DNA of 64,000 nt from Sacculina carcini. Lineage: Eukaryota > Arthropoda > Thecostraca > Sacculinidae. Shown one piece after another: positions 55,501 to 64,000 of this stretch. How positions within the stretch are numbered: position 1 is the stretch's first letter; every line of letters starts with the position of its first letter. The position numbers and the translations under genes were made by a program. A model generated the notes under the pieces. It was not told where the DNA came from and ran no database searches. It worked only from the letters and a program-made list of their open reading frames with translations. The DNA lies in NCBI GenBank assembly GCA_916048095.2, contig OU696573.1:7775806-7839805 (forward strand). Reading direction: 5' to 3'.

Positions 55501-55741
55501 ACATTCAAACAATAAGCCATATGTGCCATACAAGCCGTCTATATGTGAGTAATAATCCTAATATGACGGGAATGGGTATGTATGTGTGTGTATGTGTGTG
55601 TATGCACGAATTTGTTTCCAATGCGTATTGACGTTGCAATCACATTTAATTGGACATAATGGGTACGTCGCGGCACGTCATTCTTTTTGTCCAGCAAGTT
55701 ATCTAAATGCATTGAAAATATAAATGTGGTGCAATAATTAT

Positions 55742-55765
55742 TGACACCAATTATAATTGGTGTCA
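55742..55765. repeat. 24-bp perfect palindrome
   Basis: TGACACCAATTA and its exact complement with no spacer. It could be a dimer binding site or a cruciform; nothing around it identifies a function. Confidence 0.8.
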
Positions 55766-55886
55766 TGTTTTGTGATTTTAAAATTTGAGGTGGCAGCAAT
55801 TATTGTTTGCAATGCTTCTGTTCATGTCTTTTCCGGTATTTGAGGAAGTGAAAAATTCCTCATTGCACATTCGTTCATTTCAGCCA

Positions 55887-56180
55887 AATCTACACCATCA
55901 CCAACAACGACGTGTATTTGACATAGCGCACAGATGTAGCCACAGGCGCATAACATCCTTTGAATAGAGAGAAAGAAGGTGATATGTCGAGGGAAAGCAC
56001 AAACAAAAATAGTGAAATAGGATTGAAGCTAGATGGCTATCAAGTGGTTCATGCACCCTTGAAATATGTCTTGATTTAACCCTGTAGGTTGTCCCTACTG
56101 CAAAACAGAGTTGCAGCAGGCTTGATCGGCGATGGCTCCACAATGAATCTGGAATACAGATCCAACGAAAGGTGCAAACT
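55887..56180 (-). mobile_element. SINE-like repeat N, copy 2
   Basis: Aligns with 40424-40740 through ccagattcat, the attcaagg/tttcaagg block, gatagcca and the 3' end GTGCGCTATGTCAAATACACG with TTG repeats. The end is even closer to that of LINE B than copy 1. Confidence 0.55.
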
Positions 56181-57435
56181 TCCAAAAGTGGGTAAATTAG
56201 GCTTATGCTTGTTGAGCTTTGGCACATGAAAAATGTCTGCGTCATATTTTCAAAACAAGCACACAAAATTCTCACTATTTTTCGCCAGTATTAATTATAT
56301 ATATATTTTGTCTCTTATGTTATGCACCTCTGGAACACGTTCTCTGGAACTTCAGCGTTTGTGATATTCAACTCACTATCATCCTTTGGTATGAGCATTC
56401 GAAGCTGGTAGTTTGAAGGTCACTGATAAGTGCGAGGTGAGTGTCGAGTAAAAGTTAAGCGAGTGCGAGTTAAGCGTGGCTGGTTTTCGATTGACTGGTT
56501 CGATCTTTGTTACTCGTTACTGATTTGTTGGCGTGGGTCCTGTATGTGTTCTCACTGACTTGATGTGGACAATATGACATGCTACTATATATCCCTGTGA
56601 GTTTCTAGTGTAGACTTGAACGGTAGTGTTGCGGTTGGGAATATATGTTGCCTAAGCGGACACTGGTTGCAGCACTTGAAAGCAATGCGTATAGCTTGTT
56701 TTGTTGAAATATTGTCTCAGTTTGTATTCGAAACACGATTACAATCACACTGTTAAGCAGTCTGACGTGTCATGCCTCACTACTTTTTTAATTGACTTTC
56801 TGTGAATCATTGATACATATCCGTATAGTTATGTGTTTTCTTGTAATTACATTTTTCATGACTCGATGTGAAGTGAATATTTTTGTAATAACTTTGCGTT
56901 ACCGTATTTGTGTTGATCAATTATGTGATTTTGCCTTATTCATGTTTCGATGCCCTGTATTTAGTCGTGCTAGGTAATTATGATTTGTGCCTAGTGACTA
57001 GCGACTAGCGTTTGTCCGGTGCTAAATTTAGATGCTAACTTTAGGGCATCTGAGAATTCTGACATTTGCGCACGCACTTGAACAGCGTTTGCAACAGCGT
57101 TTGCAAGCACAGAGCGGAGTCATACCGTATATTTGGTATGCGCGTCGATTCGAGAATTGTTCTAAAACCACGCGATTATACGTCATGTGTGTACGTATAA
57201 AAAGGCGCCTGTGTTTCGCATCTGGGGCAGATACGCTGAACATTTCGAGTCTGGTAGAGCTACTCTCTGTGTCTCGGTAGTTTGGTGTATTCTGCCACTC
57301 GGGTCTTGCATAAATTTAGAGTGAAGTGGGTATTCCTTCTGCTCACTCGTTCGTTGTTCGCCCGCTAAGGCTAATATCACTATTAGAGCTTTAGATATTA
57401 ACTCGTGGCCCTTTTTAAAGAGGAACTACACCTCT
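56181..57435. other. Intron sequence, nothing recognised
   Basis: No coding, RNA or repeat that I can support. The part 56980-57300 is less AT-rich and has a TATA-like gtataaaaggc at 57195, which could be a promoter, but no gene follows. Confidence 0.35.
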
Positions 57436-57763
57436 AAAGGTTAAATGCCTAAGTGGCAGCTGCTACACGGGAAGAAGCCGAAGCTTATGAACACACAGGT
57501 GTGTCCCGTGTAGCTCGCTGCCACCGCAGAACCGACCCTCTCCACGCTATGGCGCCACAAGGACGTAAGACGTATTAGAGAGGGCCACCTCCCTAGAATG
57601 CATGGCACAACTCATGAGTGATATCTGGCACCATCATTTTCTGCTGGGTGGACAGGGGCTGTGGGATTGTAGAATTCGCCCAATGAAATTCTGCTCCGCC
57701 GGGTTTCGAACCACGGACCTCCTGCTTGTGAGGCGGATGTGCTAACAACTACACCACGGAGTC
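57436..57763 (-). mobile_element. tRNA-derived SINE, copy 2
   Basis: 328 bp, about 93% like 23923-24249 by eye. The head at 57763 reads GACTCCGTGGTGTAG with box A, CCTCACAAG and box B GGTTCGAAACC, in minus orientation. Possible imperfect target duplication (cacctct/tacctct at either side). A functional tRNA gene is excluded by the mismatched acceptor stem and the attached 250-bp body. Confidence 0.8.
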
Positions 57764-58370
57764 TACCTCTGTCTGGGAGTGTCGCCCATTTCCGCTTTTT
57801 TGTAGTATATATAAATATTGCACGTTTGCAACGCGAACGTCATTGTCACTGTGTGCACTGTGCTTAGGCAACATTGTTGCTCGCTGCGCGTACGTACACT
57901 GTGGCCCGATGCACCTATTTTTAATTGTGTGTATAGCTGCGCGTATTGATTGATTGTATCACCTGTATATTGCACTTGTATGTTCTGTATTGTACATGAT
58001 TTTATGATGTATTGTTATGTGCTGTTAATGTGTAGTAATATATAACTAAAATTACAGCATCTGTGTTGTTTTTGGCGAAGTAGCCAGTAGTGAAACAATA
58101 GCACAATTACTGTATTTTTAGTAAGCATGTATAATGTGTATGTATGTATGTATGTCTCGTATATGTATAATTGATGTATAATTCTCAATTATCACAGTGT
58201 GTCATGATGAGAAGCCCCATGGCAAGCAATCTGTGCCAATAATTATTGTTGCATATCATTTCCATACATCTGTTTGAGCGATGTATATCTGAGCAGAGTT
58301 CGCTGCTATGCACGCTAGCTGTGCGCAGCAATGTCCGGGAGACGAAACACACGCATACACACACACAAAC
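57764..58370. other. Intron sequence, nothing recognised
   Basis: AT-rich, with ATGT runs at 58130-58160. It lies just downstream of the donor of the exon at 58371. Confidence 0.4.
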
Positions 58371-58550
58371 CTGAATAAGTCGTATCCGCAGTCGCACCAA
58401 TTGGTCGCCCTGGTTGTCGACGTCGGCTTTTAGCTTGATGCTCTCGCCGCAAACATACGCTGAACGCTCGAGTTTGACTCGCAGCGACACGGGATGCCGG
58501 CGACAACAGAGACAACAGCTGGCGCGTCGATCGTGCGCCACAATCGGCTT
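58371..58550 (-). CDS. Alpha-arrestin gene, first exon visible in the window
   Basis: 180 bp, exactly 60 codons, phase 0 at both ends. The acceptor is CCAAACAG, the donor ATTCAG|GTTTGT. It encodes KPIVAHDRRASCCLCCRRHP, VSLRVKLERSAYVCGESIKL and a strand ending RLIQ. This is the opening of the arrestin C-terminal domain: a Cys-rich pair of strands, then the G-x-V-x-L, Y-x-x-G-E-x-I and V-D-N patterns. The next exon lies 19.3 kb away. The N-terminal arrestin domain must lie further right, outside the window. Confidence 0.85.
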
Positions 58551-58939
58551 CTGTTTGGCCAAACGCAAAAATCAGTGTGGCCAAACACGATGCCAATATG
58601 ATAATTGTTGTTGGTAATTTGAGACGAGTTTTCAGGTTGGTCTTTGAATGCATTAAATGTGAACACAACTTCACTGAATTGCGTTTCCTCCACTCGCATT
58701 CATTTCAATTATCTCCACGCACAACATATACTTGTATAATTACATTGAAATCCATTATCGTCTCAGGTCACATTACATTGCAAAAATGACAATGACAAGG
58801 ACGCACAGTTAGCCCATCGGCCATAGTACAGATATTGTGTTATTCCATCGTCGTCAAATGCTAATAAATGATCCACGGTACCGACCCATCATTCACCTTT
58901 TGATGAGACCAAGCCGTGTGCACGGTTGAGTCTTCTGAT

Positions 58940-59110
58940 ACTATGCAATTGGCAATGAATGAAGCGATTACAAGAGAAATGACAGCAGACGCCTGAAAAT
59001 ACTGGAAACTATCAGCATTATAGAGCAGCGACCTCAAATAAACGTGTAACTGGAAGAAGGTGGCGTGTTGCCCACACGGAAGCCCCCTGTGCCAACCATA
59101 CACTTCGTAA
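58940..59110 (+). pseudogene. Penelope-like 3' fragment (PLE-4)
   Basis: A scrap reading RLKILETISI, RPQINV, stop, LEEGGVLPTRKPP, matching the end of PLE-1 (RLKLLEAIYI, RPKINVQ, GVLPTQRPP). Only the last third of the GIY-YIG domain remains and the catalytic Glu is kept. No hammerhead motif was found behind it. Confidence 0.65.
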
Positions 59111-59288
59111 GCCCAAGTGCCAGCATGAAGACAACGGAGTGGTAAAGCACCCCTAGCACGATGTGACCTTCGCAAAGAAGTACGAAATCATGCGCCGTTG
59201 CCCCTGCGCACAAACTATGCGTCCCCAAAGAGATCATGCCCCCTGACACAGAAATGTCAAATCCATTCAACACATACAACCACACATA

Positions 59289-59352
59289 CTACATACATAC
59301 ACATACGTTCACATACATACACATACGTTCACTACACATACACATACGTTCT
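59289..59352. repeat. 20-bp minisatellite
   Basis: Three units built on acatacatacacatacgttc. Confidence 0.85.
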
Positions 59353-59402
59353 GTGTATTGTCATTGTAGTTGTGTCATTGTCATTGTGTCATTGTCACTC
59401 TA

Positions 59403-61866
59403 GACCTGTTCAAAAAACAACTTTTGTATTTTTATACCCCCTGCACGGTTTCCCGTACTTCTTGACCTGAAAAAGCAGAAAATCACAAACATTTTTGTCC
59501 AAAATGGCTATACCCTGCCGCATTGGACTTGAAGTTTTCGCGCCCGATACAGCAGGAAGTACGCAATTTTGCCTTGCACCGCGCAGTTGTTTAACTTTTA
59601 ACTTGTGTTATAGTTGCAATTGGAGGATAAATTGGGTATCAAATTGCAGAATTTGTTCCTGCAAAAATAATTAGATTAGTTTTATTAAAGAAAAAACTAA
59701 TCATATTGAGCAAAAGAGAAAATGTTAACGAAAAATTACGATTTTTCCGAAGATTTGACATTTATTTGACGCATTTGACGCATTTTGACATTTATTATTT
59801 AAATATGACTTATTATTATAATTCTAATTAAGACAATTGTAATCTTGCTTAAACAGCAGCATGCTTTTCTCCTATCCATTTCCGGTTTTAGAAGCAAAAT
59901 AAACGTCTGATCGGCCCAAGCAATATACCGAAATGAACTCCCTCACTTCCAGCTGAACAACAAATTATGATCATCTGAGCACACAAAAGCTCTTCTAACT
60001 CTATAGAACCAGTTGAGCACGAGCCCCGCATGCGATGCTGTCTATTGATGGCAGCCCCAGTAGCTTAGCTCCAAGATGTGCAAGTGGTCCTGAGACAAGC
60101 ATTGTCAAATTTTCTTATGAAACCGTACAGTCTCCCTTGACATCTCTCAACATCTTGGAATCCCAGTGCAGAGCAGTATACTTGGGAGATCCCTTGATGA
60201 ATTATTCAATGTAGTCTTGACTGATATGATACCTCACCAGCATTCTCTTTCGTCTTGTTTTTAACGTGAAATGAAGAAAGCATCAAGGTCGGCTCCTCCA
60301 CCTTATAAGGTAGCAGATATTATCGCCGTCACCTTATTGTTTGACAATCCAAGACGATCAGCGGTATTGCATACATACATTGCAGCGGTATTGCATATAT
60401 ACATACTTTGTATATCTGCATGCTCCATGACTCTTCTGAGGAGTGTGAGTGTCACATTACCTTGAAATCCACGAGTCGACAACAGCAGTGATTTTCTGTG
60501 CGGCAACTGAAGAACTAATAACATTTTCACATTGAACTGCTTATGATCATTTCTTGCTCTTCTCAATGACGTAGTCTGACGTTCCTCTCAACTTGTTGCA
60601 TGGACCCTAATTCAAAAATATTGTCATGGCTAGACATACGGGCTTTCCTTTCTGTGTTCTGGTTTTGGTGAAATTGATATTATCGTCTTTTTACTCACTT
60701 GAGAGTAGCCTGCTCTTCAGAATTTCCGTGATAGCGTCTGGAGCTCCTATGTCAAACAGTTTATCCAATAATTATTACAGTCTGCCTAATTTTTTCCTTT
60801 CCAATCACGTTTTCTACTTTTATTTCTTGTTAGGTTTCTGTGTTTTGTGAAGTCTCACAAAATGCTGTGTAGCGGTCTACTTGGTCATCGGCTTGATCCT
60901 GTCCATGTGCCAGAAAAGGAATGACAGCTTCTACTGTTTTGCTGACTATATCATGTGACAAAAACATTCCTTTATTTTCTGTTAATGTCTGGAGATGAAG
61001 GAAGCACTAGAACACCTATCTGTTGGTAGGTAACTCGCCAACACTTATGCTGTATGAAGGGGCCCAACCAGGAACGTTCTTGATGAAGATCTTGTAGTAG
61101 GCCGGCGTGGGGCTGGTGTCTGGACTACAGGTGCCGCTTCTGATGTATATAACTGCCTCCCTCGCAGTTACCTCAATAATACCATTAAATTTGCTTTTTG
61201 AAGTATTTGTAGCTTTGTTTATCGACTTTAACAGATCTGCGGCCCAGCACAAATAAACACTACTGGGGAGTGATCTGGCTAGTGCCAAAAGTAAAGGTTT
61301 ATATACGTACGATAGTGTGTACCAATGTTGTCCAGCTGGAAGTCAGGGAAGTGTTGACTTTCTTTCGGTGTATTGTTTGGGCCAATCAGACGTTTAATTT
61401 GCTTCAAACGCCGGGAACGGATGGAAGAAAGGCATGCTGCTGTTTAGGCACGATCACAATTGTCCTAACTAGAATTACAATAATAAATCATATTTAAATA
61501 ATAAATAATAAATGTCAAAGTGCATGTATCTTCGGAAAAATCGTGATTTTTCATTAAAAAAATTATTTTGCTCAATATGATAACTCTTTTTTTTAAAACT
61601 ACTCTCATTATTTTTGCAAGAACAAATGCTTCAATTTGATACCCAATTGCAATTGTAACACCAGTTATAAGTGAAACAACTGCGCGGTGCAAGGCAAAAT
61701 TGCGTACTTCCTGCTGTATCGGGCGCGAAAACTTCAAGTCCAATGCGGCAATGTATTGATTTATTTTTGAAAAAATGGTTGTGATTTTCGGCTTCTTCAG
61801 TTCAAAAAGCATGGGAAACCGTGCAGGGGGTAAACAAATCGGAAAAAGTTGTTTTTTGAACAGGTC
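59403..61866 (-). mobile_element. 2.46-kb DNA transposon with long terminal inverted repeats
   Basis: Arms 59403-59965 and 61330-61866 (about 550 bp) are inverted copies, 80-90% alike by eye. Both begin GACCTGTTCAAAAAACAACT and both are flanked by TA (59401-59402 and 61867-61868), a likely TA target duplication. The central 1.36 kb is not recognised with certainty. On the minus strand a broken frame near 60180-60040 reads LHWDSKMLRDV, then VSG and AKLLGLPSI, which could be a transposase remnant. Confidence 0.75.
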
Positions 61867-62479
61867 TAATGTACTCGCTTGTATAAGTGTTCATGTGCGT
61901 GTCCGTCTGCGTGAAGGTTTTTTCTCTGTTTCGTGTGTGTGTGTGTGTATGTTATAAATGTTCATCTCATTGTGTCTGCGTGTCAGGTGTGTGTGCTTAT
62001 GTATGTATGTGCTTTTAAGTGGCTTGATTAAGAAATACAGAAAGTGAGTGTAGCTCGTATTGTGTCGATTGCGCATCTTGTGGTTATACGAACACCATAA
62101 CTCCAACAACGTATGGCTAACAACGGCTATGAACAGAAGCCAATTGATCGTACAATACAGGACAGCTTGTGCAACTGCGTTGAATGGAAAAAAATCAGAG
62201 AAACATCGACAATCAAGATTTATTACGAGAGCACCATATCTTATGCCAACCTAAGGAGCGAAAATCCACCTGGGTTGGCTCCGTTGCAATCGTTGGGTGA
62301 TAATAATAAAAAGTATGACAATCGAGATGACAAGAAAAATCATCTATATATGCATCGATTGCCGCATGGCGGGTTTCGTGTGCTCTCAGCCGTGCAGTTT
62401 TCTATGTTGGCAGTGACTGTGACACTATGCCCATGCAAAACTCACGCGAACCTTAGCATTTCCACTGTTGTGTTCAAAT
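61867..62479. other. No recognisable gene
   Basis: TG/TATG-rich stretch at 61930-62020, then a frame from 62113 (MANNGYEQKPIDRTIQDSLC) with no motif I know. It may belong to the PLE downstream. Confidence 0.35.
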
Positions 62480-62965
62480 GCGTAATTGTCATTATTATCA
62501 TCGATAGAAACGTACAGCCAACTGAAGAAGGCACCAAGTTACAAGTCATCATTGAATACAAAACAAGAAATGAAAAACAGCTGCCTTCCCAGGACCAGTA
62601 TGTTACAGGAAGCCAATGTAGTGTACCAGCATACATGTACCACTGGTGACTGCAGTCGCCGAAAATCTCACTACATGGGCTACACGACAACAACGCTGCC
62701 AAAACGCAGCTCAGGCCACCTCCAGGACGGAGCCATTGCCAGACATTACCGCCAGCAGCGTCACATCAATTTAGATAGAAAAACTATTGATGAGAATACT
62801 GAAATCAAGAGCCGAGATAATGACATCCGTACGCTGAAGGTCATTGAAGCTGTTTTAATTCACACATTTAAGTGTAAAGTGGCATACTTCACCCACGTAT
62901 GTCCTAGTAAGTGGTTTATCTCCTATTATGACAGCAGCTCTGGACGTGACTGTGTTGACCGATAA
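62480..62965 (+). pseudogene. Penelope-like RT end and GIY-YIG endonuclease (PLE-5)
   Basis: The frame begins in the region before the nuclease (QPTEEGTKLQVIIEYKTRNE), shifts near 62600, then reads LQEANVVYQHTCTTGDC, the CX2-6C linker, followed by HYMGYTTTTLPKRSSGHLQD (YMG in place of YIG, Arg present), NDIRTLKVIEAVLIHTF with the catalytic Glu. It continues to 62965. The pattern is clearly the PLE C-terminus, from a family different from PLE-1 and PLE-3. One frameshift makes it a pseudogene. Confidence 0.75.
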
Positions 62966-63081
62966 AGGAGCACTTTATGTCCTGTCAGCTGCAGTCCATT
63001 CACTGGGTCAATATGTCTCTAACATAAATATTAATCGCAGCTCAATCCGGAGGCATCAACAGAAGCATCGTAAACGCAAGT

Positions 63082-63342
63082 ATGGCACTGAAGGAGGAAC
63101 TAAAGGGCCAAATCGGAATTTTTGTTCACTGTAATGGTAAACATATGCGAGGCCTGATGGCGAAACCAAATGTTGCCAGATTTACAATTTTGGTTTCAAG
63201 TAATGGAACTGAACAAATCGTCGACGTCCCGATACTGCCGATTAGAACAGGAAATGAAATTATTAAAGCAAAAATCGGAGCAAATAAAGATTGTGGTCTT
63301 ATTGAGGGTATCAGCGGAATATCATACGATAGGATAGCCTAG
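63082..63342 (+). CDS. Unknown ORF, 86 residues
   Basis: Starts at an ATG (aagtATGG, good context) and ends TAG. The protein (MALKEELKGQIGIFVHCNGK, then VPILPIRTGNEIIKAKIGAN) looks like a small beta-rich domain without Cys clusters, signal peptide or membrane segment. I do not recognise it. It lies 120 bp after PLE-5 and could be part of an unknown element or chance. Confidence 0.25.
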   Translation: MALKEELKGQIGIFVHCNGKHMRGLMAKPNVARFTILVSSNGTEQIVDVPILPIRTGNEIIKAKIGANKDCGLIEGISGISYDRIA

Positions 63343-64000
63343 TACACTGGCCGGAACTGTTGAGCTTATGAGCATAGAGTATAGAGTATGTTACTCAACA
63401 ATCATTGACTTGTGGGCTTCTCAGGATGGATAATAAGAAATACAAAAGACGTAATATCAAAACTTTGTATTCAATATTCAAACATACAACTCCTTAAAGA
63501 GGCTCAAGCAAAACTACGTTTTTCAGAAAAAACAATTTTAAAGAAAATATATGTCTAGCCTATGCATTTACAGGAAACCTCGCACCCCTAGAAACTAGTA
63601 TCGCATCCCCTAGAGGTGCGATCATCCAGGTTAATAACCCCTGATGTATTGCCAAATCAACGGACTCAAGTGGCTGATCGGTGTCCAGTGTTGTTATTGC
63701 GCTCATGAGGAGTGAGAAAGCGGCTCAACTGCTTCTACTGAAAGTGGAACCATTCGACGATCACTGCCGTTGCTGCTGACCGAGGCAATGAAATACAACA
63801 ACGTGAGCAACAACAAATTTGTTAACGTGTTTGTTACTCAAGCGGCTCCCTATGTGAAAATGGCGGCCAGTGGACTGAAGGTTTTTGCAAGAGCGTAGCA
63901 TATCGCGTACAAGTATCATATATTGCAAAGGTGTTGCGAAGAAGTCCTGTCGCTTCCCCAGCGCTTGTCGGTCTATTTCATGTGGCAAAATGTTGTTCCT
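63343..64000. other. No recognisable gene
   Basis: Nothing supported on either strand. The duplicated phrase agcatagagtatagagtat at 63370 is the only local pattern. Confidence 0.4.

Noticed and set aside
60425-60465. A further hammerhead motif (CTGAGGA ... GAAA near 60436)
   Set aside because: The sequence between the boxes does not form a plausible stem II and no PLE is adjacent.

Overview
The window reads as animal (metazoan) genomic DNA: one host gene whose exons lie far apart in a dense graveyard of transposable elements. Invertebrate origin is suggested by the mix of elements: CsRn1/Kabuki-like Ty3/gypsy, an unusual second gypsy-like lineage, Penelope-like elements (PLEs) with GIY-YIG endonucleases and hammerhead-like motifs, CR1-, Jockey- and possible RLE-type LINEs, mariner, hAT-like MITEs and a tRNA-derived SINE. 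A lophotrochozoan or other invertebrate is plausible, but the species cannot be fixed from the sequence.

Host gene. Four minus-strand exons (58550-58371, 39058-38861, 37778-37664, 20900-20491) join in compatible phases (0, 0, 1). They encode the C-terminal half of an alpha-arrestin (arrestin-domain-containing protein) and end in a Gln/Pro-rich tail. The introns are about 19.3 kb, 1.1 kb and 16.8 kb. Upstream exons are not visible here.

Layout. 1-9213: a CsRn1-type gypsy element lacking gag, with a 37-nt tRNA-Trp primer-binding site; its 3' LTR is split by a young, apparently intact gypsy-like element (3538-8632, TSD ttaat, LTRs differing at one base). 9214-14930: a MITE, then a mariner split by an older, decayed relative of the young element (9613-14362), itself hit by a short LINE tail. 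14964-17880: PLE pieces with hammerhead-like motifs, a gypsy integrase remnant with an in-frame tandem duplication, and a LINE fragment. 19.6-37.6 kb (last intron): LINEs A, E, G and H, a SINE, MITEs, satellites and a PLE. 38-58 kb (large intron): LINEs F, B and C and a copy of C, a foldback repeat, two gypsy remnants joined head to head, and a second SINE. 58.5-64 kb: PLE scraps, a 2.46-kb transposon with arms of about 0.55 kb, and an unknown short ORF.

The most striking observation is that the two gypsy-like elements, whose LTRs differ, both carry immediately after the 5' LTR the same 12 nt complementary to the 5' end (not the 3' CCA end) of tRNA-Phe. This implies priming by a tRNA fragment. 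Other notable points are hammerhead motifs between PLE tail and head, several TSD-supported new-looking non-autonomous families, and candidate SINEs sharing a LINE-like 3' end.
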